Positions 47,817 to 60,598 of a stretch of DNA of 64,000 nucleotides are shown here, one piece after another (positions within the stretch are counted from its first letter, which is position 1; each line of letters opens with the position of its first letter). The translations under genes and the position numbers were made by a program. The notes under the pieces are model-generated. The model saw only the letters and a program-made list of their open reading frames with translations. It was not told where the DNA came from and made no database searches. This DNA comes from Cornus controversa. Taxonomy: Eukaryota > Streptophyta > Magnoliopsida > Cornales > Cornaceae. Location: NCBI GenBank assembly GCA_026545225.1, contig CM048849.1:56625836-56689835 (forward strand), given 5' to 3'.

Positions 47817-48024
47817 ACCTCTACCATGGACAATGGCTTAGAGAGATAGAGAGACTGGTGGGTATTAGAACTAGGATAAAGAGTTTTGACGGTTCGGTTT
47901 TTGGGAACAGAGAAAATAGACTGTGTGTATGTCAGTTGTACAACAATATTCTTCACGAAACAGGGCTTTTCTTGTCGCCAAAGGGATTGTTTGTTAGAGA
48001 GAGAGGAGCGAAAGTTATATATAA
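47817..48024 (-). promoter_or_regulatory. HEN1: HEN1 leader exon, donor and TATA box
   Basis: A CT-rich leader (47830-48005, minus strand) ends ATGGTAGAG|GTATCT (donor at 47818). A TATATATA box lies at 48016-48023, placing the cap site near 47985. The most credible acceptor of the next exon is TTTAATACAG at 45908, giving a leader intron of about 1.9 kb. With that splice, the leader ATG opens a seven-codon upstream frame (MVEGNN, stop at 45898-45896). Confidence 0.5.
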
Positions 48025-48049
48025 AAAATATAAAAAATTCTGACTACAT

Positions 48050-48950
48050 GGGTCTTTTTACTTGTTTGGGTTCAAGAGGAGAGCAGGGAGGAGGGAAAGT
48101 TATATGCGTGTATATACATGTATTAATCAATCTAGGAACGTCGCTTACAGTCAAAGCAGTGTCGGATTCGGTCAAAGTACTTATTCAATGTCTTGTTTCT
48201 TTTTTTTGTTTTTTTTTTTTAAGTAAGGTAATCACAATGTCACCGCCTTAGAGTTAATTGATTTAATAGTAATATTATATTATATTGATTTTATTTAAAT
48301 TCACATTTTTACAATGGAATTTTTGCAATTACACAAAACCCCACTCCTACATATATAATATTAAATAAATTTAAAATTAATAGTAAGATATACCGTATAT
48401 GATATTCATGTAAAATGTAGGGTTGATTTTTGGACCTATTTCTCATCTTCATGTATAAAAACATTTTCAGAGACACAATAGGATTTGAGTAAGAATAATT
48501 ATTCTTTGACTAAAAAAAAGTTGATTAAAAGTTAAAAATTCTTTTCTTCATAGGGAAGAAATGGACGGTTCTCTCTCTTTTCTTTTTCTATTTTTTTTAT
48601 TTTAAAAAAATATTATTTAGACATATTTCCTAAACCCAAAGACTTTTATCTATTTATCATGTCAAATAACCTACACACCCACTTTTGTGACTTTGAACTT
48701 TCTATCTTTTTTCAGACTTTCAAAGGTAAAATAGATACTAGTAAACTACAGACCGTGAAGGGTGGTATTAGCCAGTTTGTGATGTGGTGGTACAATAAAA
48801 TCGGAGTCTCCTTTGATATTTGGGGTGTTGTAACTTAGCCCCTTTTTTTTTATCAATTGGTATATTACAGCTACAAGCTCAGGGATTTTTTTTCTTTTTC
48901 TTTTCTTTTTTTCTCTCTAAAGCAATATAGTTAGCTCACACTATTTATGC
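48050..48950. other. Intergenic between HEN1 and the HIBADH-like gene
   Basis: AT-rich with poly-T and poly-A runs (48200-48221, 48595-48612, 48842-48912). It contains the HEN1 promoter on the left and probably the HIBADH-like 3' region on the right. No further gene is seen. Confidence 0.6.
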
Positions 48951-49034
48951 TGCCAAAGCCTGCAGCTGCTGACCGCTTATGCATACATGATCATGCCAAA
49001 AGCCAGGAATGGCTTAATAATATATTGAATATAC

Positions 49035-49110
49035 ATTGGCTTACTAATATATTGGAAGAACATATTCACAGCATTGGCTTACTAATATATTGGAAGAACA
49101 TATTCACAGC
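49035..49110. repeat. 38-bp perfect tandem duplication
   Basis: 'attggcttactaatatattg' plus 'gaagaacatattcacagc' occurs at 49035-49072 and 49073-49110 with no mismatch. Confidence 0.95.
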
Positions 49111-49118
49111 ACCAGATT

Positions 49119-49640
49119 CAAGAACATTTGTAGCAGCATTCAAATCGTCCATCAGATTTAAACATTCAGGAGAATTAAGCTTGAGTAAAGCCGACAAAAT
49201 GGCAGCATAGTTGGATGTAACAATGAGAAGCACCAGATTCATCCAGCAAATGAAACTGCCGTTCCCGATACAACTTTGCCATAAAATATTCAAGAACATT
49301 TGTAGCAGCATTCAAATCGTCCATCAGGCATGATTTAAACATTCAGGAGAATTAAGCTTGACTAAATCCTACAAAATGGCAGCATAGTTGGATGTAACAA
49401 TGAGAAGCTCCAAATTCATCCAGCAAATGAAACTGCCATTCCCGATAAATTACAGCTTTGCTATAAAATGTTCAAGAACATTTGTAGCAGCATTCAAATC
49501 GTCCATCAGGCCTTATTTAAACATTCAGGAGAACTAGGCTTGAGTAAAGCCTACAAAATGGCAGCATAGTTGGATGTAACAATGAGAAGCTCCAGATTCA
49601 TCCAGCAAATGAAACTGCCGTTCCCGATAAATTACGGCTC
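49119..49640. repeat. ~172-182-bp minisatellite in the HIBADH-like 3' UTR
   Basis: Three copies start at 49119, 49291 and 49473 ('caagaacatttgtagcagca'), each including 'cattcaaatcgtccatcag', 'atggcagcatagttggatg' and 'aaatgaaactgcc.ttcccg'. The copy proximal to the gene runs into the stop codon at 49632-49634 ('cccgataaattacgg'). Confidence 0.95.
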
Positions 49641-49719
49641 ATCCTTGCCGGAGTAGTAATGGCGGAAAGCACAAGAGAAGTCCTTGGTTCCATGGCCCTC
49701 ATTACAGAGCTTTTTGAAT
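49632..49719 (-). CDS. HIBADH-like exon 10
   Basis: 88 bp: [20 protein letters not shown] to [11 protein letters not shown] at 49634-49632. Acceptor CTTTCCAG at 49720. Confidence 0.94.
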
Positions 49720-52700
49720 CTGGAAAGAGAAATCATTTTCATAAGAATTTTGATGTCCACAGAATCATGTCCTAATAATGGTTGTATAAGAGAGACAAGT
49801 TTCTAATAGTAACTCTCTTTCCTGGTTGCATAAGAGGGACAAGTTTCATTGCAACCCAAACTGAGAAGTTAAAATGGTCAAGGCAAAATCATTTGTCACC
49901 AGACATTCTTCAAAACAATAGAAGATTTTGAGCTGAATGCTTTTTACTAGCTTAATTTATTATATTGAAGCATTAAATGTAGCTTTGATGTGTCAATAAC
50001 TTCCTCAAGTGGAGAGGTTTCTGTAGCAAATACTAAGCCAAACTAGTTAGATTTTTACTTGCGCTATTATTTCCCTTTAAGGTGTAAGTCTAATTTTATA
50101 AACCATCCATCTTAACTTCAATTGACTGTCTAATTTTATATACCATCCATCTTAAGTTCAATTGACTGATGAACTCATCACAGGAATCAGAACTAGTTAT
50201 GAGGGGCAGAAGGACTTACATCTCTTCCGCTCGAGATGTCAATGGGCAATGAAGACCAACCTCTTTTGCAGATGCTGCAGCAAGATTTAAATCCTTAACC
50301 TACATTATACATTTAAAAATAAAATAACATAAGCGTGTTCATTATCAGAATAAACCAAAGAACTAAAGAAAACAAATCTTACATTCTCAAGCAAGTCAGT
50401 AGTACGGACTAATCATGCAAGAAGATCAACAGTGAACTAAATGATGGTATGCAAACACCAAAGAAGAAAAAAGTTCCAATGCAAAAAACCACATTGTCCC
50501 AAACCAACCTAATCTTACATCAATGACAAAAGAATGTCCCGATTAAACCAATTGATACACAAGTGGATGCCACATTTCCAAGAAAAAATGAACCCAATGG
50601 GATTTTTAGAATCCTACTGGCCCTAATACATAATTTTCAGAGGATTCTTCCAACAAATCAATATTGGAAAATATATTTGACTAAACAATGTGTAAGCATC
50701 TATTTTAAAAGCCATGACAAGGACCTCAATATCATGCATGAAAGTTGAGGATCGTACGCTGAGCAGGAATCACACACGTTTTCCCACTAATACATAACAG
50801 CTCTGAGCAATATTGCATAAAACCTGTAAAAGGATATCTACGTTGATAGATGAAATGTCTTTAAAGAAAAAAGAACACAGCAGCAAATTTTAAGCTGAGG
50901 TTGGTAGTGCAATAAAGAAAAGAGGATTGGAAAAGAGGAAACACCAATTCTTTGTGCAGCAAAGAAAATAGGAAACACCAATTCTAATAGAGTAATTGGC
51001 CCATAGTTCTTTGTATCTTTGTGCTACCTGGTGTATCAAGCAGCTCTTCAATGATATAAGTTGTTAACTTTTGTAGGTAATCACTTAATTTATTATGCGC
51101 CACCTGTTAGTTTTATTTACAAAAGTACATACAGCAATATTTTAATTGATCTTTTGAAGTTAGTGACTCAAATCCTATAGCAATGCATAAAAGGGATAGA
51201 AAATAATGAGAAGCTGTTGCCTGGCCTCAAGCAACAGTGCAAAAAGTACAAGAAGACTTAAAAAAGAGGTAACAAATATAGCATGATATTCTTGCCAAGC
51301 AATGGAAAATTAATCGGCCAAATTTATGCAGATGGCTCAAACCAACAAGAAATAAATAAAATAGGAAAAAAAAATTAAAGATTGTAATGACAATTGTGAC
51401 AGCAGTGCTGAGAATGGGGTTTCAAAGATGTTTATCGCATGATAAACAAAGGAGGAAATCAAGGTAGTGATGGGTAAAAGGAGGGGAGGGACATGGGAGA
51501 GATTTATGGCACATCAGGGCCAAAAAGCAAGGATAACAAGCTTACCATCAAAAGCATTCAGCATTCACAAAGAAAAATATTATGATCATATTTGTCTGCT
51601 TGGTAATTTATGGCTGCAGCTAAACATTATGATCAGCAGTCCTTATCTCCATATGGCTAATTTGCTAAGGGCCGATAGACAACTTATATTCATATTCTTA
51701 CAGGTTGGAATTGATCTATATTCTTAATGCTATTAAAATAGCTTTGAATATAATTATTCCCATGACTATATGATCAACCGCCTGGCAGACTGGCACTGAT
51801 TGAATCCTAAACACCTGGTTAATCATTGGGAGGAAGCTCAAAAGCTTTTGCAAAGCACCATATGACCATTATGTCTACAAGAATATTGGCAGAAAAATAT
51901 TATATCATAACAGATTTAACCACATACCATAAGTTTAGATGCAAACCCACCACCATAATTCCTGGAAGAGGGCACCCCGTCCATCACTCCAGGCACTGGA
52001 TTGTAAGTATCACTGTTGCGTATCATCTTGCCATTAGTAACAATGGAAACTTTCCAAAAAGTAAACATTTAACAAAAAATTGGACAGTAAACTTATGATA
52101 CATCAACTAGGAAATATTAACAAATGTTTTTAGATGTTATATTGTTGAAGTTCATATAGCAAACTCTAGTTTCCAAATAGTTGGAAAAAGGCTTTGCTGA
52201 GTTGGGTTGAGTATATGGTTGTCCAAGGTTTCTTTTCTTCTCCTTCATTTTTCCTGAAGGAGAGAACAGAGGGTCACGTGCATCTTTTTTGAGCTTAATA
52301 CAGTGTTCATTACATCTTTGACCCATTTGAATCTGCTGGTGAATGATATCCTAGGGAACTACAGAAATCAAAACTAAGAAGTAAAGCGGTGGTATGTACG
52401 GAATTGCATGCAATTAATTACTCAGCACACACAACAAAATGAGCATAGTTGGGACTTCGCATGTCAACCAATCACTTCAGTAGTTTTATAACTAAAAGCT
52501 GAAGGAGTTTTTAGTACAAAAAGATTTTTCATTCTCATTTTAGATTCTCTCACTTTTCCCTGTTCCTTTTTCCAGGTTCTGCCACAAATAATGTCCCACC
52601 GAGAAATGGATTATGATGTCGTTCTTCTTCCATTTAACACACTCTCTCCATTCAGAACAAATCAGTCACCCAATCAAGGTTCAAAAATAGGTATTAATGC

Positions 52701-55700
52701 ATAAATCCTGCAATTTGCAGTTTTTAATCAGGGAAGAGGTTAATACTTACTTAACCTTAGATTCATCAATAATTTATTTTGACCTATTTAAAAATAGCCG
52801 CTTAACCATTCAACGTTTAATTCTTGAGATGGCGCTATAATCTGAAACAAAGTAACAGATTGGGATTCTACAGGCAGTAGGGGAGGCAGACACTTTCTTT
52901 GGTGCCATTCTTAGAAAGCTATCCCTGTTTAAAATGGAGTTGTTAATTTTAGTAAGATACCAATATAGTAATAAATACCTACTCCAAGAGCGAGCACTTG
53001 AAGAGTTGAATATCTTTGCTAGAGTACTGGCTGCAATTCCCAGAGACTGTCCAAGAGCAAAGGCTTCTGACACCCCAAGCATGCTAACAGCCATAGCCAA
53101 ATTGTTGCAAATCTTTGCAGCCTAAATAACAAAATCATGCAGGTCAATTCAACAAACTAAGAATATCTGATAGGCCAAACATTAAGCATAAATTCGACAA
53201 TGCACAAAAAAAAAAGTATTAATTCAAATGCACTTAGGAATCACATGCAGGCAAGATAAATATATACGCCCATATGATGATTAGAGGGGAAAAAACTCCA
53301 TAAAGGAGTTTATAAGCACATTATTTCATTTCTTTGCAACTATTCCTTTTCAACCTATAAATTAAATTGCTATATATCTATCTAATAATTTATTTCTATT
53401 AGTTTTAAAAACTGTGACTAGGTAACTATCACGTATAAGATAAAGATCCAACTATAATTGATTTAAGGTATTTCTATTGTCAGGATTAGCTGAAACTTAT
53501 AGGTTAGACTCATTTAAATTCAGCTACCAGTGGCTCATATCCGTGAAGCACTCAGATTGCAAGAGCAAGTGAAGGAGAAATAACCAAATAATAACCAAGA
53601 CAAACCCATGGAATTAGTAATGATAACACAAAGATACCTAGAACCCTTCTTAAACATCCAGGACACCTTTCCCTTCCCAATCCAACCAACAAACAAATTA
53701 ATCCCTCCACAGAGCAGGATAAATCCTGAGTTGCGATTTATATTATATATATGAATCAAATTGATTATTGTATGAAATGTAGCATCGTGAACTTCTATCA
53801 ACATCTACATTTTTTTATTTTTCTCCACCTGATCCAAATGGAAATGTCAGTGTTTGTTCAACAATTAGAAGGAGAAATGCAACATATTGCTCTATAAGCA
53901 TTAAACAAGACTAATCTATAAAATTATGTAAACATAAAATATTCCACAATATAAAATGGCAAAGTTTGAAGAATGTAAAAAACATACTGAACCATTTCCA
54001 GCTCCACCACAATATATTGTGTTTTTGCCCATTGCGAGGAATAGCGGTTTTGAAGCCCGATAAGCTTCCTCTGAGCCACCAACCTGGATGACACACCATC
54101 TCTTGTTTATTAGTTCAAAGCACTAAAATTACTAGTTTTTGCAACCACTAACATAACATAGAAGTAGTTTTTCCTTTAAATCAAACATAGCCAATTCATT
54201 GTGATGATTTATCAAACAACCTTTATTATGCGCTATATCTGAAATCATGCCAACCAGATCACATAACTTACTTATTAATGTTGAACAGTTACAAGAAAAA
54301 ATGGTGCCACCACAAGAAAAAAGTTACAATTGATGGACAAGTTTCATATCACGCAATTAGGATCTAATAGCATTCGCAGAATTTGACCCGGACATAATAT
54401 TCCTCCCAAAAATAGTGTAGTACAATTGGGTGAATGTTTCGCTAAGCAGGCCAATACAAATGACAAAGTCAAGTTAGGACTCTGTTCTTCCAACTTATTA
54501 TCACATATTGTTGTGAGCAATACTATTTAAGAATTTTAGTGCTTTGCTGAATTTTGAGACTTGACAGTTTGGTACAAGATTGAAATCTATCAAATGTTTG
54601 ATTTATAGTATTCCCAACCCAATAACAGATGGGTCAGGTTAGGGCTAGACTGCTTTGAACCCTTCCCATTGACAATCTTAGGTTTATGTAACTAACACCT
54701 TGACAAGGCCACATGGTAGTGATCTTAGGCTTAGTGTAACATAGAGGAGGCTAGTTTATTGAAGATGACTGATGAGTAAATAAGCAAACTTTTATAAGAT
54801 GCAATATGCAGCTTTTGCAGCCACAAGCATAATTTAATCAAGAGAAGCCATGGTTTTGAATTTCTAATGTCTCCATGAAAATATCTAAAAAGCTAGTCAC
54901 TTGTCGAAATCAAGACAAAAAGGTAGATTTAAATTCCCCAGTTTCCACCACGACATTTCTTTTTATACTATAAATTTTGATGGTTCTAAAATACAATATA
55001 TTTCGATCTAATGAGGGTCTTCTAAAAAAGAATCTCAATCATAAAGGACACTGTAGTTGGAGACTGACAGTTTTGTGAATTAAACTGCATTATTGGAGCC
55101 TTAAAGTTGACTTTTGAGTTCTCAAAAATTCTCTTGAATGTATGTATGATTGGTTGATCCACTTTGGACTCTCTGTGGGTGCATGCACACATGAGCGAGC
55201 ATGTATCAACTACTGATTCTTTACATTTAAAGTAGATGCCTAAATGATTAATTGATAATAAAGGAGATAAAATTATGTGATATATGATGACAGCATTTAC
55301 CATCTAATAATGGTAAATGTCATGGTTAACAACCAACTACCTTAGAATAATAAATTTTAAGCTGTTAGAAAGGTATAAGAATACTTCTGGTGCAAGGCCT
55401 TCATGAATGGACCATCTGTGAGGACATTTTATTATCAAGGAGGTGCACCAAGGTTATTAGGATCAGGTCCAGTGTGGATCAATTAGGGGGTCCATAAGAT
55501 CAGACTGTAGGATTGGATCAAGGATGGTAAGATCGTACAAATTGAATGAAAAATAAAAACACTAAAACTATATTTATAAGTAAAGAAATTTTAAAATAGG
55601 TAGAGAACAAGTTTAAAACACAAGTACCATAATTAAAAATATATATATATATATCGGATTCTTTATCTACCTAAATGGTACTATTGCATGAACCTACTAC

Positions 55701-58700
55701 GATCTTGTGATCCTAGAGCACGATTCTCCTACGATCTTACCACCATCATATCACTGCGATTTTTCATGCGATCCAGATCAATTTGGTAAGTTTGGATCAC
55801 AGGATCATGCGATCCTAGAATTTAGATCAATATATTGATAATCATGGATAACATGTTAGCAACTGACTACTTTTTAAAGTGTGAGATGTTTGAGAGGGTG
55901 AACCAATACTAACAACTCTTATATATTTTCAATGATTAATCATCCTAAGTTGTCAAGTGATCAATCTTTTTTTCTTTGTTCTCCTTTGTTATTGTTAAGA
56001 AAGAATATCCATTATGTAAACAACTTTTGGTTCAATGATTGTGTCTTCTCCCTTTTCTATAGTCATTTGATGCCTCTCAAGCTGTATTGCCATTTTTGTT
56101 ATACCTATGAAATGTTTCTATTTGGTGCTGATCAAAATGACACAGGGGATATATGTATACAGTTGGTCATTCTTTCCATTTGTTTTACAGACTCAGACCC
56201 AGTGAATTCACTGTCCACGAGCACTTTGAAAAGGACATTGAAGGGAAAAAAATAAAAAGAGAAAGACAGGTTCAGATGTATCCAACTTGTATGCTTTCAT
56301 AACTGTTACAAATGGAGATGAGAGATAATATTATTTTACATATAGATAAAAGATGGTGTGCACAAAATGCAAGTATATATAAAATGGTTCCAAACATAAT
56401 ACAATCATAATGCTGTAGAATACATATACTGTATCTAATACACCCAACCAGTAAAAACTTTATCCTAAACTTTTTCTACAACCTAAATCATATCTTGCAT
56501 CTAACCAAATTGAGAATACAACATTACCACACAGTTTTAAAACCAATACTGCAACAATGAATTAGAAGGCTCAGTTTAAAGAATGGGGGGGAATCTCAGG
56601 GTTTTTCTGGCAAGCAAATGCATATTTCTTCCGCACCCAAATGACCTTAATCACATCAGCAATACGTAATTTATTTAGTTATCAGGTCAAATGTAAACTT
56701 CTACCATGAAAGTAAGTGTTCCAGCCTCCGCAGCAAGAACACCTCCAGATACAGGGGCATCCAACATGACAGCCGTCTCCCAGTAATCTACATAAAAAAA
56801 GATCAGTTTGTTATGATGCTAAGAATTTTGCAACATATCCGAGTTGTCATTGCCTAATCACATTAAAATTATATCTGCACTTTGAGAGGATCATACATGG
56901 TAGTCTCACCCATAGATGACAAAATGTTGTCTGCTCATTGCTAATTCTAAGCATAATATTTGAAGATAACATTCAATGCAAGTAAAAAGCTGCACATATA
57001 ATGCCTGATGTGTAGGATTAACCCTCTACAACTGACCTCTATATCATTTTATATTAGACCAGTGCCCTTTATCATCAGCCATAACCTAAGTGACAGAATT
57101 CTGTGACAGAGGCCACATGTATGGCAATCTTGTGTTTATGTGTGTTGGTGAAAGCCTCAATGAGAAGTTCTGAAACTTCAACAGAATACCAAAAATTATG
57201 AAATGTTATTTCCTTCTGTAGTAAGATCAAAAGTATATGAGGTATATGCAAACTTGTTACGCCATATGTTAATACTTTATGAGTTACCATTGAACAGGGG
57301 CAGTTTGGTCATCCATGTAATTTTTGGGGTAACTGTAACAGGAATATATACATACTTTCATTTTTCCTCTTCAAATAGTAACCACCATGTAATGTCGTAT
57401 TAGCATATTTTAATTTAGTTCTCTGTCCTTAGTGAGGAAGTCAGAATTTTACTCTAATCGGGGGGACATTTGATTCATCAAAATGAAAATCATACGACCA
57501 CATATGCAAATCCACAAATAGTCATAACTACTTCACCAGCATCTGTGTAAAATAGCCTGAATTTATGTTGTATAGAAGTTAATATTGGATTTTCAGGTCA
57601 CGGATTTGAGTTTTAGAAGAATGAACTGAAATGAGTTTAGGATTTTTAATATATTTTAAGTTGGAGGCTCAAAACAACAATTAGATAAAGATTAAAGAGA
57701 ATTTGGAAATATTTAAGGGGGCAACATTGAAATACTTAGTTAGGCGAAAATAAATTAAAGAGAAATTGAGTGAGGGCATATGCCCCCGCTGAGCTATAGT
57801 TTGCTCCCATCCTTGTTCCTCCTAAATCTTTTTAATCTCTCTTTCATTAAATTTTTCGGTTTTCTCATTTTGTAAAGTATCATGTTTAGCTTCATGTAGC
57901 AAGTACATCCAAGCAACTTGTGAACAGGTTGGACAAAAACTTGTACGGTTAGCCTATTCAAGAGTATTAATTTTCCACGTGAAAGGGAAAGTTTTACGCA
58001 TGGTATGAAATTTTGAAATATTTCCCTCAAAGGTCAATAAAATTGCAAGGTTTCTATACTTGAGGAAATTGGAACACGCCCTGCAATTAATTTAACACCC
58101 TGTCATTTTTATCACATACCGAAACAGAACTCATGTAAACAAATTTAGACTCATGAAAAGTCAACAATTTAGTTATAAGAAATATTAGCAATACTCATAA
58201 CTTAATATCCATTATAAGTTAACAGCCATTTTGCTTCTTAGTTTTACCTTTCTTTTCTCTTAAAGTACAACCAGATACAGCAGCAGAAAGCCTTCTCGAT
58301 GTTTGAGGATCAACTGTGGATGAATCTATAAATAACCATGGTCTAAGATGATTCCCGCCATGGAGCAAACCATTTGGTCCACTGTAAACATCCAATACCT
58401 ACACACACACACACAGACAAAGAGGGGGGGGGGAAAACAAAAGGTTCACACAGGCATCTATGAAAAGCCGGGAGGAAAAACAAATATATATATATATATA
58501 AGAAAGAAATTCCATCTGGAAATATATAAGGTTAAGACATATTTGAATCATCTTAGAGATCTGGTACCAGCTTACTGTAATTTAAGCGGGCGTGAAAGCA
58601 GACAGCGCAAAAGCAGTTTCAAAAATACCCTAAGGGCAACAGTAGCTTGAACCAAAATTTGAAAATCCATTACAACCAACTGTTTTATCAACATCTTGAA

Positions 58701-60598
58701 TTTGTAATGCAAGGAGTCTATGGAGATGTCAGACCTAAAGAAGTAACCAAATAAGAGCAAGTATTATATTTCATTTCTATAATTTCGCACAACTCAACCT
58801 AACTCAACAAAACCTCATTCCAACTAATTAAGGTCAGCTATATGAATCTTATTTTGCCATTCTGCTCTATGTAAAGCCATAACGACAGTTAAGCCACACC
58901 ATGTCACATCTTTTCTTACTATCTCAACCCATAAGGTTTTTTTTTTTTTATCAGGTAAGTAGAACCACACACTCATACTGCCTCCACTAAGGCTTGAACC
59001 CTAGACCTCTCTTTGGAAAGCCAAGGCCTTTATACCTCTGTTTTCCTTGTGTAATGAAATGAGATCCAATGTTGCTGCTCCAAGTTACCAGATTTAGAGA
59101 AATAACTCTGGTGAAAAGGTTGTTCATGGTTTACTTGCTTCAGTTCATACATTATCAAAGACAATAGTAGCAAACTTTGGCTTGGATATAATGAATATGC
59201 CTAATTTACAAAGAGAACACCAGCAATTGGATCTAAAACTCACATGGCTTGATGAAGGTAACATTGTGATTACAACATCACTTATTTCTGCAACTTCAAA
59301 AGGTGATTCTTTTGTGGTAATTCCCTCGTCTGAGAACATCTTCATAACATTATGGTTTCTGATAGGAAGGGAGGGAAAAGAAAGATGAGACTCATGCTTA
59401 AGACAGAAATGCAAAGAAATTTTTAATGAACAATGTAAAACAAATTAATATTACCACTAAGGGTTGTAACCTATTTGGTATCTCCTCTACCTTCTTAAGT
59501 TGAAAGTCAAGGGTCAGGTCCCGTTAGGAACAAAAATGTGTGCGCAAGTTACTTGCCAAGGTTAAATAATAATTAATATTATAAAAAGAACAAATGGACT
59601 TCACTAATATGAAAAACATGCTCAATTCCCTCCACATACACCATCATCTACTTTTAATATTGGCTTGAACATGAGCTCATATTTCTAATAATATTATTCA
59701 AAAGATAAATGATATTCATATGGCACATACAGCAACCAAAATAATTAAATGAAACTAAACTATTACTAAGAGGACATATGTGCTATCACTGCAAGAAAAA
59801 AGAGTAAATACATTACACGTCATGAATAGCAACTCTGTATCCTGCCTTAATCAAATTATTAGCCATTCGTGATCCCATATTTCCTAGCCCTACGAATCCG
59901 ACATTCTGCAATACGCCAATGGAATGATAAGTATCAACATAATCAACATGAATGCGCCTAAACCAAAACATTACCCACAAGAAAAGAGCACCCAATTCCA
60001 CCAAGTTAAACTAAGATATAAAGCCTGATTCATTCAAAAAAAAAAACAAAAGAAAAAATAAAATAATATAACTTACCAAAATAAATCAAATCAAATTGAG
60101 GAAAGAAAAAATAAAAGAAAGATACAACCCCATCAGTTCACTCACATACCCAATAGGGAATTGCCATCACTTCTACAACGGGAAAAGAGTTGATATTTCT
60201 AACAATTCAGAGTAAAGGAGACATGTAACTCACAGTTTCATTGCTTGACTCACAGTTTCATTGCTAGCTCCATAAAATTTTTAATCTACTCATTTTTTTT
60301 AAAAGAAAAAAAAAATCATCAATTTTATCAGAAACCATTTGAAATTTGGAAAACAGGGCTTCGTTATCTGGGTTTTATGAACCCACATCATCCAAATTTA
60401 TTAGCTTAAATAATATCGATTCATATACACTGCAGTGATCAAAACGAAAAACAATAAGAAGAACCAAGAAAAGCTAACTTCTAATAGAGATGGAATGTTA
60501 GATGAAGATAATCTGCGGATTGAAGATGAATTGAAGTAGGTGAATTTGGATTTGCATTTGGAAACAGATAGTAGTGATCTCAGACCCCAAATCGCCAT
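49632..60598 (-). CDS. 3-hydroxyisobutyrate dehydrogenase-like, mitochondrial (ten exons, 349 aa)
   Basis: It probably oxidises 3-hydroxyisobutyrate to methylmalonate semialdehyde with NAD in valine catabolism in mitochondria. The ten exons join to 1,050 nt without stops and with consistent phases. The N-terminus is Ser/Arg-rich, lacks acidic residues until position 40, and fits a transit peptide ([20 protein letters not shown]). Then come [20 protein letters not shown] (NAD-binding GxGxMG, 46-51), ITMLPSSSH, the substrate-binding DAPVSGGV (168-175), and [16 protein letters not shown] with the expected catalytic Lys221. The C-terminus has YNPVPGVM and [17 protein letters not shown]. Length equals that of plant family members (about 347). 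Related glyoxylate reductases are shorter and lack the transit peptide. Confidence 0.95.
50220..50299 (-). CDS. HIBADH-like exon 9
   Basis: 80 bp: [20 protein letters not shown] and TSRAEE. Acceptor AATGTAG|GTTAAG, donor GAGAT|GTAAGT (phase 2). Confidence 0.93.
51928..52012 (-). CDS. HIBADH-like exon 8
   Basis: 85 bp: [20 protein letters not shown] and GGFASKLM. Acceptor GCAACAG|TGATAC, donor TTATG|GTATGT. Confidence 0.93.
52979..53121 (-). CDS. HIBADH-like exon 7 (catalytic lysine)
   Basis: 143 bp: [47 protein letters not shown]. Lys221 and Asn225 of the KxxxN motif are here. Acceptor TTATTTAG, donor AGTAG|GTATTT. Confidence 0.94.
53988..54083 (-). CDS. HIBADH-like exon 6
   Basis: 96 bp, 32 codons: [32 protein letters not shown]. 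Acceptor CATCCAG, donor GGTTCA|GTATGT. Confidence 0.94.
55440..55850. repeat. GATC-rich repeat in HIBADH-like intron 5
   Basis: About 14 GATC words cluster in two halves (55460-55535 and 55700-55830) around an AT-rich centre with (TA)n. The halves read as loosely inverted versions of 'ggatca' and 'tgatcc' phrases, which suggests an inverted-repeat element. Confidence 0.5.
56705..56787 (-). CDS. HIBADH-like exon 5 (substrate-binding motif)
   Basis: 83 bp: [28 protein letters not shown]. Acceptor TATGTAG|ATTACT, donor TCATG|GTAGAA. Confidence 0.95.
58248..58398 (-). CDS. HIBADH-like exon 4
   Basis: 151 bp: [50 protein letters not shown]. The acceptor is a (GT)n run ending TGTAG, the donor AAAG|GTAAAA. 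Confidence 0.94.
58795..59045 (-). mobile_element. LINE 3' end plus SINE-like insertion in intron 3
   Basis: 58795-58935 carries the RTE LINE 3' end ('actcaacctaactcaacaaa', 'gtcagctatatgaatctt'). Next to it, on the minus strand, a SINE-like piece reads 'aaaggccttggctttccaaa', a B-box-like GGGTTCAAGCC (about 58990-59000) and 'gtggttctacttacctgat' ending in a poly-A tail (poly-T at 58937-58949 on the plus strand). Confidence 0.6.
59244..59358 (-). CDS. HIBADH-like exon 3
   Basis: 115 bp: [38 protein letters not shown]. Acceptor CCTATCAG|AAACC, donor GCCAT|GTGAGT. Confidence 0.93.
59817..59905 (-). CDS. HIBADH-like exon 2 (NAD-binding motif)
   Basis: 89 bp: [29 protein letters not shown]. The donor GACGT|GTAATG was preferred over GAC|GTGTAA because only the former keeps exon 3 in frame. 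Confidence 0.92.
60479..60598 (-). CDS. HIBADH-like exon 1 (transit peptide)
   Basis: 120 bp, 40 codons from ATG 60598: [40 protein letters not shown]. Donor TTAGAA|GTTAGC. No other in-frame ATG lies close upstream. Confidence 0.9.

Noticed and set aside
49066..49311. Minus-strand frame downstream of the HIBADH-like stop
   Set aside because: It is read through the tandem repeat units and is not preserved between them.
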